The notes below the pieces were generated by a model. The model saw only the letters and a list, made by a program, of their open reading frames with translations. It was not told the origin of the DNA and searched no databases. Below, in pieces: positions 9,205 through 17,803 of a stretch of DNA of 64,000 nucleotides (its first letter is position 1; every line of letters starts with the position of its first letter). The stretch lies in contig CAZYAO010000001.1 of the NCBI GenBank assembly GCA_964645715.1, positions 1-64,000 of the forward strand, read 5' to 3'. The translations under genes and the position numbers were made by a program. This stretch comes from JAUMBM01 sp964645715 (GTDB lineage: Bacteria > Bacteroidota > Bacteroidia > Chitinophagales > Saprospiraceae).

Positions 9205-10077
9205 ATGCGTATCCGCTTTTTTTTCGCAACGCTGTGTGTCATTGCCTTTTGCACTAGTTGTGTAAGTAAAAAAGACTATCTCGCCACCGTGAGCCGCTAT
9301 GAATCTTTGTCAGATTCTCTCCGTATGGATGCTGCACGTTGGCAGGGCTTGCTCAATACCTGCAATCTCGAGCTGGCGCGCTCTTCTGGTGCCAACACGG
9401 CCCTACTCACCATGCAGGACAAACTCCAGCAGCGAATCACCAGCCTGCAGTCAGAGATTGATAGCCTCAATCGACGTATGGCATTCAATCGCAGCGATCT
9501 GCTCGATCAAATTGCCGCCAAGGAACGTGAAATAGCTACCTGCCTGGCCAAAAATGCTGCCGTCAAACAGTATATTACTGACAGGCAGCTTGCACTTCAA
9601 AATCTCGGCAATGTCATCCGCGATTCCCTGCGCGTATTCCCCGCCAACCGCGCTGCTGTGGAAGTGAAAGCCAACCAACTAATCATCATACTGAGCGATG
9701 ATCTGCTCTTCGCTGAAAACGCGACTGCGCGGATTGAGCGCGATGGTCAACGCGCACTCAAATTATTAGCATCCATCCTTTCGCAGCATCCCGCCTACAT
9801 CATAGCGGTTATTGGCCATACCGACAATCAGCAGCCGGCACGCCGTACTACTGACAATTGGGATTTCAGTGTACTCAGAGCAGCCGCCGTAGCCAAATCA
9901 CTTATTAATGATTACAACCTGGAATCCAACCGCATCACTGCTTCCGGTCAGGGGCCTTATGCTCCCCGAACGTCCAATGAAACGACAGAAGGACGTCTGC
10001 AAAACCGAAGGCTCGAATTAATTGTTGCTTACCGGGATGCTGACCTCCTCAGGGGTATTGAGCGTCTGTTACAATAA
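9205..10077 (+). CDS. OmpA-family peptidoglycan-binding lipoprotein
   Basis: Predicted outer-membrane lipoprotein of 290 residues that tethers the envelope to peptidoglycan. A signal peptide MRIRFFFATLCVIAFCTSC places the lipid-modified cysteine at residue 19. Residues about 25-120 form a coiled coil (SLQSEIDSLNRRM). Residues about 150-285 are an OmpA/MotB C-terminal domain, with the ligand-contacting pattern IGHTDN and, later, LRAAAVAKSL and NRRLELIV. It lies downstream of the membrane-anchored coiled-coil gene, behind a terminator, and 90 bp upstream of the YdjM-type gene. The arrangement fits an envelope-spanning structural role; no specific partner is identified. Confidence 0.88.
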   Translation: MRIRFFFATLCVIAFCTSCVSKKDYLATVSRYESLSDSLRMDAARWQGLLNTCNLELARSSGANTALLTMQDKLQQRITSLQSEIDSLNRRMAFNRSDLLDQIAAKEREIATCLAKNAAVKQYITDRQLALQNLGNVIRDSLRVFPANRAAVEVKANQLIIILSDDLLFAENATARIERDGQRALKLLASILSQHPAYIIAVIGHTDNQQPARRTTDNWDFSVLRAAAVAKSLINDYNLESNRITASGQGPYAPRTSNETTEGRLQNRRLELIVAYRDADLLRGIERLLQ

Positions 10078-10167
10078 TCGCACTACCGGTCGGGCTCCGG
10101 ACAGAGCCACCCTCGGCGAGCAGCTCCGCCTACTCGCCAGTCCACCGTTTCGTGCAAATTTATATCA

Positions 10168-11391
10168 ATGGATAGTCTAACCCAGATCACCCTGGGAGCA
10201 GCCGTAGGGGAGTTGGTTCTCGGTAAAAAAGTTGGCAATCGGGCCATGTTGTGGGGTGCTATTGCTGGTACCATCCCCGATCTGGATGTACTTGCAGGAA
10301 GTGTCACGGACGAGATCAGTGCCTTGGCTTACCACCGGGCATTCACCCATTCACTGGCTTTCGCCTGCATTGCTCCCTTGGGACTGGGAGGACTGGTGCA
10401 CCGCCTGTATGGCGGAAAAGACGGCCCCCTGCCCGGGGCCTTCGCCCCGGCCTTAGGGGCTGCGGCGCTCTTTTTCTTCATCACCATTGCCACTGGCAGC
10501 CAGCTCATGCCGCTTCAGGTACATGGCAGCGTGGCTATTGCAGCTGTCGTTACAGCAGCCATATTGTTCTTTCCGCTCGTCCTGTATCTACGGGAACGAT
10601 TCCGCAAACGCCCTTCGGTGAATGGCAACGTGCATTGGCTGTCATGGACGCATCTTTTCTTTTGGAGTATCATTACCCATCCACTACTCGATGCTTGTAC
10701 CACCTATGGAACACAGTTGTGGCAACCCTTTGTAGCTGACCGTGTAGCCCTCAACAATGTAGCTGTAGCGGATCCGCTATATACCATTCCCTTCTTAATT
10801 TTTGTCATCTGGGCCAGCCGTATCAGCCATCACCGCCGATTCCGCCGATGGGTCAATATAGCAGGTTTGGCGGTCAGCAGCGCCTACCTGGTATTTACTT
10901 TTGTCAACAAATGGAAAGTAGACAACGTAATGGAAGCCAGTATAGCTGCCGAAAAAATCCAGGCTACCCGCTACCTTACTTCGCCTACCATCCTAAACAA
11001 CATCCTCTGGACAGGCCTTGCTGAATGCGATACCAGCTTCTTTTACGGTCAGTATTCACTCCTTGATAAGCGGGCCCGCTTTTCACTGCGCCAAATCCCC
11101 AAATCACACCATCTGGTGCAAGCTCACTGGAATGACCGGGACATCACCATATTGCGTTGGTTTTCAAAAGGATACTTCAATATTCTGCCACTCCCCGACG
11201 GAACCATGCAATTCAATGATCTGCGCTTCGGAGGACTGGGTAATGACCTGGTACGACCCGAGGACTATATTTTTCGATTTATCCTGGAAGAAAAGGAAGG
11301 CAAATTGATTGCCAGACAAGACCAGCGCCCTCCGGATATTAGCTTTCGGGATGCTTTCGCTGATCTTTGGCAACGCATACAGGGCCAATAG
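10168..11391 (+). CDS. YdjM-type membrane-bound metal-dependent hydrolase family protein
   Basis: Integral membrane protein of 407 residues. The N-terminus MDSLTQITLGAAVGE and the motifs GTIPDLDVL, HRAFTHS and THPLLDACTTYGT match the YdjM/DUF457 family. The conserved Asp and His residues in these motifs are the reason for the 'metal-dependent hydrolase' label; no substrate is established. Several membrane helices are visible at about 30-50, 70-95, 100-140, 165-185 and 215-260. The C-terminal 140 residues look soluble. Some Bacteroidota relatives have this long C-terminal extension. It is convergent with atpC. Confidence 0.8.
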   Translation: MDSLTQITLGAAVGELVLGKKVGNRAMLWGAIAGTIPDLDVLAGSVTDEISALAYHRAFTHSLAFACIAPLGLGGLVHRLYGGKDGPLPGAFAPALGAAALFFFITIATGSQLMPLQVHGSVAIAAVVTAAILFFPLVLYLRERFRKRPSVNGNVHWLSWTHLFFWSIITHPLLDACTTYGTQLWQPFVADRVALNNVAVADPLYTIPFLIFVIWASRISHHRRFRRWVNIAGLAVSSAYLVFTFVNKWKVDNVMEASIAAEKIQATRYLTSPTILNNILWTGLAECDTSFFYGQYSLLDKRARFSLRQIPKSHHLVQAHWNDRDITILRWFSKGYFNILPLPDGTMQFNDLRFGGLGNDLVRPEDYIFRFILEEKEGKLIARQDQRPPDISFRDAFADLWQRIQGQ

Positions 11392-11412
11392 GCTCTTTTT
11401 TTTCATAAAAAA

Positions 11413-11446
11413 AGCCACTGATGCTGCTTGAGCAGCATCAGTGGCT
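11413..11446 (-). terminator. Terminator of the atpDC operon
   Basis: A perfect 16-bp stem (11413-11428 with 11431-11446, nominal 2-nt loop) followed on the minus strand by seven T residues. It lies 48 bp beyond the atpC stop and also faces the convergent YdjM-type gene. Confidence 0.88.
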
Positions 11447-11493
11447 GGGTTGGTCACCGGCTTCGCGCCAGCAATCGCTTTTTTATACCCTCT

Positions 11494-11793
11494 CTAAGAG
11501 CCCTGCACCAGCAAGGCTACCTGATTATTCATTACCTCGATGAACCCTCCTTTGATAGAAAAGCGCAGTTCAACACCACTTTGATTGCCGACCTTTTCGG
11601 TACGACTTTGCTGGTCAAAATAAGTGTAATCGCCCTGGCCGGTCACAAGAGTCACTTCGCCAGCTTCCAGGGAAGACACAATTGGCGCGTGGTTTTTCAA
11701 AACCTGAAAAGCGCCCTGCACACCCGGTACCTTAACAGACTGAACATCTCCTTTAAAGATTTCTCTGTCTGGTGTCAAAACTGTGATTTGCAT
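11494..11793 (-). CDS. atpC: ATP synthase F1 epsilon subunit (short form)
   Basis: Rotor subunit that couples F1 to the c-ring. The sequence MQITVLTPDREIFKGDVQSVKVPGVQG is the standard N-terminal beta-sandwich. At 99 residues the protein consists of that domain only; the C-terminal two-helix domain that inhibits ATP hydrolysis in many bacteria is missing, as seen in other Bacteroidota. The ATG at 11793 is preferred over an in-frame TTG two codons upstream. It follows atpD after a 60-bp spacer that contains a hairpin ending 13 nt before the start codon. Confidence 0.93.
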   Translation of the reverse strand: MQITVLTPDREIFKGDVQSVKVPGVQGAFQVLKNHAPIVSSLEAGEVTLVTGQGDYTYFDQQSRTEKVGNQSGVELRFSIKGGFIEVMNNQVALLVQGS

Positions 11794-11806
11794 AAGCAAG
11801 AATTGA

Positions 11807-11850
11807 ACCGTCGCTTGTCTGTCTTATGGCGGGCAAGCGACGGTATAATT
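11807..11850. terminator. Hairpin in the atpD-atpC spacer
   Basis: An 11-bp perfect inverted repeat (11807-11817 with 11834-11844) with a 16-nt loop. On the plus strand it is followed by ATAATTTTTTT, the shape of an intrinsic terminator facing against the atp genes. On the sense (minus) strand it ends 13 nt before the atpC ATG, where it could influence epsilon translation or mRNA processing. The role is inferred. Confidence 0.55.
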
Positions 11851-11853
11851 TTT

Positions 11854-13368
11854 TTAACCAACTTCAGCCAACATCTTCTTACCCGCTTCGATGACATCAT
11901 CGATAGTACCTTTCAGGTTGAAGGCAGCCTCAGGATACTGGTCTACCTCCCCATCGATGATCATATTGAAGCCCCGGATGGTTTCCTCAATAGGAACTAA
12001 TACACCCGGAATACCCGTAAACTGCTCAGCAACGTGGAATGGCTGCGACAGGAAGCGCTGTACGCGACGAGCGCGGTGCACCACCTGCTTGTCCTCGTCA
12101 CTCAGTTCTTCCATACCCAAGATGGCAATGATATCCTGCAATTCGTTATAGCGCTGCAGAATATTCTTGACCCGCTGAGTGGTATTGTAGTGAAGTTCAC
12201 CAATGATTTTTGGATCAAGGATACGGCTCGTTGAGTCCAGTGGATCCACAGCAGGGTAAATACCCAGTGAAGCAATCTTACGGCTCAATACCGTCGTCGC
12301 ATCAAGGTGAGCAAATGTCGTAGCCGGAGCAGGGTCTGTCAAGTCGTCGGCAGGTACATATACCGCCTGTACGGATGTGATAGATCCACGCTTAGTGGAA
12401 GTAATCCGCTCCTGCATAAGACCCATTTCTGTAGCCAGCGTAGGCTGGTAACCCACCGCCGAAGGCATACGTCCCAGCAGTGCCGACACCTCAGAACCTG
12501 CCTGCGTAAAGCGGAAGATATTATCAATGAAGAAGAGAATATCACGTCCACCCATAGGATCCGTCATGTCACCATCGCGATAATACTCTGCGATAGTAAG
12601 CCCCGACAGAGCAACCCGGGCACGGGCACCAGGAGGCTCATTCATCTGACCAAAGATAAACGTGGCCTTAGACTCCTCCAACTCCTTCATATCTACTTTG
12701 CTAAGATCCCAGCCACCTTCTTCCATGGAATGCATGAAATCTTTGCCATAGCGGATGATGCCCGCTTCCAGCATCTCGCGCATCAGGTCATTGCCCTCAC
12801 GCGTACGCTCACCTACACCGGCAAAAACCGAGATACCATCGTATCCCTTGGCAATATTGTTGATAAGTTCCTGAATAAGTACTGTTTTACCAACACCGGC
12901 ACCACCAAACAGACCAATCTTGCCCCCTTTGAGGTAGGGCTCAATCAGGTCAATAACCTTGATTCCCGTATACAGTACCTCTTCCTCTGTAGACAAATCC
13001 TCGTAGGCAGGTGGTTTGCGGTGGATAGGACGTGCATCAGCACCCTTCGGCACGTTGCCGATACCATCGATAGCTTCCCCCACAACATTGAAAAGGCGAC
13101 CCTTGATCCCCTTACCGATGGGCATGGCGATAGGTATACCGGTGTCGACAACTTCCGTACCGCGTGAGAGACCGTCGGTAGAATCCATTGCAACTGCGCG
13201 CACGCTGTCTTCTCCCAAGTGCTGCTGAACCTCAAGTACCAGCACATCACCGCTGGGACGCTTAATTTCCAATGCATTATAAATCTCAGGCAGCTTAATT
13301 CCCTCACCCGAAAAACTTACGTCAACGACTGGTCCGATGACCTGCTTAACATGACCGATATTTGCCAT
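11854..13368 (-). CDS. atpD: ATP synthase F1 beta subunit
   Basis: Catalytic subunit of F1F0 ATP synthase. The P-loop GGAGVGKT lies at residues 155-162, followed by GVGERTREGNDL and the ALSGLTIAEYYRD block with the DELSEED-type loop MEELSDEDK near the C-terminus. The 504 residues and start MANIGHVKQVIGPVVDV are normal. Only atpD and atpC occur here; the other F0F1 genes must lie elsewhere, the usual split in Bacteroidota. A good promoter (13404-13433) precedes it. Confidence 0.98.
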   Translation of the reverse strand: MANIGHVKQVIGPVVDVSFSGEGIKLPEIYNALEIKRPSGDVLVLEVQQHLGEDSVRAVAMDSTDGLSRGTEVVDTGIPIAMPIGKGIKGRLFNVVGEAIDGIGNVPKGADARPIHRKPPAYEDLSTEEEVLYTGIKVIDLIEPYLKGGKIGLFGGAGVGKTVLIQELINNIAKGYDGISVFAGVGERTREGNDLMREMLEAGIIRYGKDFMHSMEEGGWDLSKVDMKELEESKATFIFGQMNEPPGARARVALSGLTIAEYYRDGDMTDPMGGRDILFFIDNIFRFTQAGSEVSALLGRMPSAVGYQPTLATEMGLMQERITSTKRGSITSVQAVYVPADDLTDPAPATTFAHLDATTVLSRKIASLGIYPAVDPLDSTSRILDPKIIGELHYNTTQRVKNILQRYNELQDIIAILGMEELSDEDKQVVHRARRVQRFLSQPFHVAEQFTGIPGVLVPIEETIRGFNMIIDGEVDQYPEAAFNLKGTIDDVIEAGKKMLAEVG

Positions 13369-13403
13369 AATGGTTGTAGTTATGGTTGTTCCTTAATCGC
13401 GGG

Positions 13404-13433
13404 CAAAATTACGCTTTTTCACTGATTATCAAA
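13404..13433 (-). promoter_or_regulatory. Promoter of atpDC
   Basis: On the minus strand a -33 TTTG (13430-13433) and a -7 TAATTTTG (13404-13411) are separated by 18 nt, a full match to the Bacteroidota sigma-A promoter. The predicted leader is about 30 nt. The rest of the 297-bp gap up to 13665 holds nothing else I recognise. Confidence 0.75.
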
Positions 13434-13665
13434 AACACATTCTGTTTTTCCTGTCTGTCCATTTTAATAAAATGCCCCTTGACCTTATTGCCAGTTTTGC
13501 AATCAATTGGCTATTTACTCGCTGCTGGTTCATTTAATTTTACTGACACGACGTAACATTGTTTTTCATTTTGAAATTACAGCCATTTTTCATCCTTGAT
13601 TTTTTTTGAGCCAATAGCTGACTCGTGCATTTAAAAGTCAATTTATTGCGATCTTCGCCACTACT

Positions 13666-15216
13666 ATGACAGCCGATACAAGCAATTTGGACATGCAGCC
13701 AGACAGCCAGCAGCCAGACTGGAAAGAATGGGTCAGGGTGGCGCTCATAGGAAGCAGCAGAGCAGAACTGCCGCCTTCTCTGTACAACCTGCTCACAACC
13801 CAAGGTCTGTGTAGCCCAGAGGAAGAGGCACCGGAGCAGATTCTGCTGACTGCAGGCAGCCAGCAGCTGCTGCAGCGAGTAGCCGATGCTGGTGCCTTTT
13901 TTCGGGCGCAGCTGCCGACGGTTGCACCGGGACAACCGCCGGCGATCGTACCCCCAGCGAGCATTCGCCTGCTCGATGCTATCCTCACTGGTCAGTATCC
14001 TGAAGCTTTGCGGGAGTATTTACACTTACTTGTAAAATACCAGCAGACGCTGCCACCGGAGCGAATCCCCGATCTCCTTGCTTTAAACGTACGCCACGAA
14101 ACCACCCGACAGCTACTCGAAAAGGCTATTGGTCCCCGAGGCCATTGGCTACGAACACAGCAACAGGCCAGCCGGAAACGTATACTTTCCCCCATGGCTT
14201 CAGTAGCTGCCCACTGGCGAAGCCTTCGTGAAGAACAGCCCGCAGACACCCGCCTGTTGCTCGCTGCTCAGTGGCCGGACATGCCGCCTGCTGAGCGTAG
14301 CGCAGCCCTGATTTCCATGGAAACAGGACTCTCCATGGACGATGAGCCCTGGCTCGAATCATGCCTCGATGATCCGCGAAAAGAAGTACGGGTAGCCGCC
14401 GCCACCCTGCTCCGGCAGCTGCCGGAGAGCAGATGCTGCCTTCGCATCTTTGACCGATTGGCTCCCTGCCTTAACATCTCCAGTAACAATACCTGGCAGC
14501 TGTTGCTGCCGGCTCAGCTCCCCAAAGAAAGTGAGCGCGACGGGATTTACCCCACTGGCAGTAAACTTACCGGCGGACTCCCTTTTTCCTGGTTCGAACA
14601 ACAGCTGGCCTGTGTACCGCCGGCTCGCTGGACGCAGCACTTTGCCGGATTTACGCCCGTACAATTACTCGCCGGAGCACTAACCCATCCACAAGCCGAA
14701 AGGATTTGCAGGGCATTAGTCATCGCCACAACCCGTCATCCCGATGAACTATGGTCGACGGCTCTCCTTGCAAGATTTATCGATGAAAAACTTCCGATCC
14801 GCCTGCCAGACAAATCTTTTGAAGAACTGCTCGAAAAAACAGCTTTCGAGAGTTTCGAAAAACTAAACTGTCAGTGGCTGGCAACCTCCCCGGAAGAAGG
14901 TGTCATTCCGGCTGATCATCCGGTACACCACTGGCTGCTGGCCAGTCCTCATCCTTGGTCTGCCAACTTGGCCAGCCTCTTTTGGAAAGGATTTGTGCGC
15001 ATGAATGCTAAAGCCGGGATGAGAGCATGGTCTTATGGCCACTACAAATCGCTACTCGTCCGATGCTCCTATCATGCACCCGTGCAAATGTTTGACGTAT
15101 TCAAGCGAGACTGGCAACTCGCCGCTGCGGGCTTTGGCGCCTGGAATGCAGATGTACAGCAACTGCTGCAGGTTTTCGCCTTCCGTAAAGAGATGCGCAG
15201 CCTACTCTCCCCCTGA
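13666..15216 (+). CDS. DUF5691-type protein
   Basis: Cytosolic 516-residue protein without signal peptide or membrane segment. The start (DWKEWVRVALIGSSRAELP), the LHLLVKYQQTLPPERIPDLLAL block and the HEAT-like helical middle (DDPRKEVRVAAATLLRQLPES) resemble the DUF5691 family, which in other bacteria is usually encoded with a SWIM zinc-finger protein, a MoxR-type AAA ATPase, DUF5682 and a VWA protein. None of those is adjacent here, so this copy seems detached from that cassette. Middle and C-terminal parts are helical and Leu/Ala rich, suggesting a scaffold. The family assignment is from memory of its pattern, not from a search. Confidence 0.62.
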   Translation: MTADTSNLDMQPDSQQPDWKEWVRVALIGSSRAELPPSLYNLLTTQGLCSPEEEAPEQILLTAGSQQLLQRVADAGAFFRAQLPTVAPGQPPAIVPPASIRLLDAILTGQYPEALREYLHLLVKYQQTLPPERIPDLLALNVRHETTRQLLEKAIGPRGHWLRTQQQASRKRILSPMASVAAHWRSLREEQPADTRLLLAAQWPDMPPAERSAALISMETGLSMDDEPWLESCLDDPRKEVRVAAATLLRQLPESRCCLRIFDRLAPCLNISSNNTWQLLLPAQLPKESERDGIYPTGSKLTGGLPFSWFEQQLACVPPARWTQHFAGFTPVQLLAGALTHPQAERICRALVIATTRHPDELWSTALLARFIDEKLPIRLPDKSFEELLEKTAFESFEKLNCQWLATSPEEGVIPADHPVHHWLLASPHPWSANLASLFWKGFVRMNAKAGMRAWSYGHYKSLLVRCSYHAPVQMFDVFKRDWQLAAAGFGAWNADVQQLLQVFAFRKEMRSLLSP

Positions 15217-15286
15217 CAAGCAACTTTAGCAACAGCCTGTTTGTTTCTAGTAAACTGGCCTGTACTTTATTTATGAACCAGTAACC

Positions 15287-16390
15287 ATGGCGAAATTTCA
15301 TTGGCAGTTAGGTAAATTTGGCGGTGTACCGCTTCAGTTCCACTGGAGTTTTGTATTGGTATTCGTATGGATTGTCTACAGCAGCTGGCAACCGGACCAG
15401 GGTATTGACCTATCTGCCCTATTCACACTGCTCATCTGGGTGGGTGTCGTCTTTTGCTCTGTCCTGCTACATGAATATGGCCATGCCTTCATGGCGGGCG
15501 CTGTGGGGGTAAAAACCGAAAAGATCGTGCTTTTCCCCTTGGGGGGGGGTGCTTTTATGGAAAAAATGCCGGAAGAACCCAGCAAGGAAATACTTATCGC
15601 CGTGGCGGGCCCGCTAGTGAATATTTTTCTGGCCGCTGTTGCTGCACCCTTCATTTGGAATCAAGCGCAGACCGACCGCAAAGCTATGTTGCTGCACATG
15701 ATTGACCCTGAGAGCAACGTATCTTTTTTTGGCGTTGGTCCCCTGGATTATTTCATCGTGCTGCTCTTCCTTATCAATCTTCTGCTCGCTTTTTTTAACC
15801 TGCTACCGGCTTACCCCCTCGATGGCGGCCGCATTTTCAGGGCCGCCCTGAGCTGGTTTTTAGGCCGCACCCGAGCCACACTGGCCGCAGCCATTGTGGG
15901 TATAGGTTTTGCAGGCCTCTTCCTCACTTATGCTGTCTATACGGAAGACTGGATTTTTGGCTTCGGGGCACTGATGGTGGGTGCTATCGCAGGCCACGAA
16001 CTCATCGGAACCATCCGTAAATCCGGCCGGTCACCGCTGCAGCTGTCAGAGATTATTGATTCCCATTTTGTGCGTATCTACACCCTCGACGCTATGGAAA
16101 CTGCCTGGGAAATGGTAGGTAAAACGCCCGTCACCGTTGTAGTTCTGAATACCTGGCAGGAAGTCGCCGGTATCCTTCCCGCACTTGCTTTCCAGGAATG
16201 GCAGGCAGCTGGCTCTCCGGATAAAACAGTCGCCGACTACCTCAATGCTCAATGGTGGGCAGCTGATATGCAGGACAGCCCCGCAGATGTTTTTCAACAA
16301 ATGCAACTGCAACAACTGCAGACAATACCTGTTTTTCGGCAAAACAAATTTGTCGGCGTCGTAAATATCGCCGGCTTGGCACGGCACTGA
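15287..16390 (+). CDS. Site-2 protease family M50 metalloprotease
   Basis: Intramembrane zinc protease of 367 residues, SpoIVFB-like subgroup. The zinc ligands sit in LLHEYGHAF (H62, E63, H66), and the third ligand in NLLPAYPLDGGR (N171, D179). The PDZ domain of RseP is absent. Six hydrophobic segments cover residues about 20-240. The C-terminal 120 residues look like a degenerate CBS pair (VRIYTLDAMETAWEMVGKTP and IPVFRQNKFVGVVNIAGL), the regulatory module of this subgroup. It probably cleaves a membrane-bound regulator. It lies 70 bp after the DUF5691 gene and 102 bp before the baeRF-like gene on the same strand. Confidence 0.88.
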   Translation: MAKFHWQLGKFGGVPLQFHWSFVLVFVWIVYSSWQPDQGIDLSALFTLLIWVGVVFCSVLLHEYGHAFMAGAVGVKTEKIVLFPLGGGAFMEKMPEEPSKEILIAVAGPLVNIFLAAVAAPFIWNQAQTDRKAMLLHMIDPESNVSFFGVGPLDYFIVLLFLINLLLAFFNLLPAYPLDGGRIFRAALSWFLGRTRATLAAAIVGIGFAGLFLTYAVYTEDWIFGFGALMVGAIAGHELIGTIRKSGRSPLQLSEIIDSHFVRIYTLDAMETAWEMVGKTPVTVVVLNTWQEVAGILPALAFQEWQAAGSPDKTVADYLNAQWWAADMQDSPADVFQQMQLQQLQTIPVFRQNKFVGVVNIAGLARH

Positions 16391-16405
16391 TGCCCTGCTT
16401 CCGGG

Positions 16406-16424
16406 CAGGCTTCCCGTAAGCCTG
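16406..16424 (+). terminator. Weak hairpin after the M50 protease gene
   Basis: A 7-bp stem (16406-16412 with 16418-16424) and 5-nt loop without a proper T-tract. It may be an attenuation or processing site rather than a terminator. Confidence 0.25.
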
Positions 16425-16492
16425 ATTACCGATAAAAATCACTGATTTTCTGCCCATTTATCATCTCTTTCGTCATTGCGTCGCGTGACAAA

Positions 16493-17635
16493 ATGACCGA
16501 ACTTGCAACTGCAGGCTTCGTAGATGCCTTGCCTCATTCTAACCTCATATCCAGTACTATGAAAAGAGATATCCTGGCTACACTAGCCGCCGAAACCAAT
16601 CAACCATGCGTGACCATCTCTATGATTACGCACCGCACGCACCCTGAGAACGTACAGGATGCCATCGTACTCAAAAACTTGTGCACAGAGGCAGAGCATA
16701 GGGTATTGGAGACTTATCCCAAACGATCGGTTGCTCCGCTGCTGGAGAAGCTGGCCGCACTACCTAAGGAGATTGACCCCAACTACAATCTCAGCAGTCT
16801 CCATGTCTTCCTGTCAAATGACACCAAAGAAGTTGTTCGCTCTACCTGGCCTACAGAGCACAATCTTGTTTTTGTAGATGATACATTTGCCATCAGGCCT
16901 TTAATCAAGGAAGTCAATCGTACGGAAAGCTATGTCGTCATGGTTCTCTCGCTGGGAGGCGTGCATTTGTACCAAGCAGAAAATGATGCTATCCTGCATG
17001 AAATTCGCGATGACATATTTCCTATAAAAGCCAATACGCATTATTACACCATGCCGGATAAACTCAGCGATAATCGACTGGTGGAGAATGCTATTCGGGA
17101 GTATTTCAACGAAGTTGACAAAGGAGCTGGCAAGCACTTTCTGCAGTCGAAGCAAAAGTGTGTGGTAATTTGTACAGAAGATAATTACAACCGATTGCTG
17201 CAACTGGCCGACAGGCCTTCCATTTACTATGGATTTGCCCACATTGATTACAATCAAACGTCCATCCCGCACCTAGCTGAGCAAGCTTGGGCGGTAGTGA
17301 AAGAGCAGCAGCGTATGCAGCGGGCAGAAGCCATCGGAGAGATGAAGGCGGCCGTTTCGCAAGGAAAAGTTCTCACAGACTTGCAGGAGATTTTTCGCGC
17401 AGCCAAGGATGGTCGGGGAGACCTGCTGATTGTTCACAACAATTTTAGTCAGGCGGTGCGCATGGTTGACGATTATTCATTTCAACTCGTCGATGATCCT
17501 GCCATCCCTGGTGTTGTCGACGATATCACCAGCCTGATCGGATGGGAAGTCATACTGAAACATGGACGTACCATTTTTACCAGTCAGGATGAAATCGCTG
17601 ATTTAGGTCCTATAGCGCTTAAAGTGAGGTACTGA
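16493..17635 (+). CDS. Bacterial archaeo-eukaryotic release factor-like (baeRF) protein
   Basis: Cytosolic 380-residue protein resembling the baeRF family (group 3-like), bacterial relatives of eRF1/aRF1 and Pelota proposed to act on ribosomes. Supporting features are the N-terminal segment PCVTISMITHRTHPENVQDAIVLKNL, the middle strand-rich domain SYVVMVLSLGGVHLYQAENDAI and the HYY...GAGKHFLQ region. An L7Ae-like C-terminal third contains AAKDGRGDLLIVHNNF. I see no GGQ hydrolysis motif and no NIKS-type codon recognition motif, so canonical termination is unlikely. An ATG at 16559 (MKRDILATLAAE) is an equally possible start, because the domain begins there. The gene ends just before a strong terminator. 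Confidence 0.65.
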   Translation: MTELATAGFVDALPHSNLISSTMKRDILATLAAETNQPCVTISMITHRTHPENVQDAIVLKNLCTEAEHRVLETYPKRSVAPLLEKLAALPKEIDPNYNLSSLHVFLSNDTKEVVRSTWPTEHNLVFVDDTFAIRPLIKEVNRTESYVVMVLSLGGVHLYQAENDAILHEIRDDIFPIKANTHYYTMPDKLSDNRLVENAIREYFNEVDKGAGKHFLQSKQKCVVICTEDNYNRLLQLADRPSIYYGFAHIDYNQTSIPHLAEQAWAVVKEQQRMQRAEAIGEMKAAVSQGKVLTDLQEIFRAAKDGRGDLLIVHNNFSQAVRMVDDYSFQLVDDPAIPGVVDDITSLIGWEVILKHGRTIFTSQDEIADLGPIALKVRY

Positions 17636-17656
17636 TTATTATTAGTTTTGCATGAA

Positions 17657-17688
17657 TGCGCCGGCCGGTTGGCCGGCGCATTTTTTTT
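17657..17688 (+). terminator. Strong intrinsic terminator
   Basis: A 10-bp GC-rich perfect stem (17657-17666 with 17671-17680), GGTT loop and eight T residues. It ends the baeRF transcription unit before uvrB. Confidence 0.93.
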
Positions 17689-17803
17689 GACTGTATTTTT
17701 TATCCCACCAAACCTCGGCCTTCTTTGAACGCCCCGCCCTGCCAGACTGTTTAGCTTAATACCATTGTTTTCTTTCGTGTATAAAACGCTAAAAATCTGT
17801 CAG

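Noticed and set aside
10093..10138. Two small tandem hairpins between the OmpA and YdjM genes
   Set aside because: Stems of 5-6 bp without T-tract; expected by chance in a GC-rich spacer.
12307..13167. 286-codon open frame antisense to atpD
   Set aside because: Fully inside atpD, with low-complexity His/Arg-rich composition and no homology pattern.
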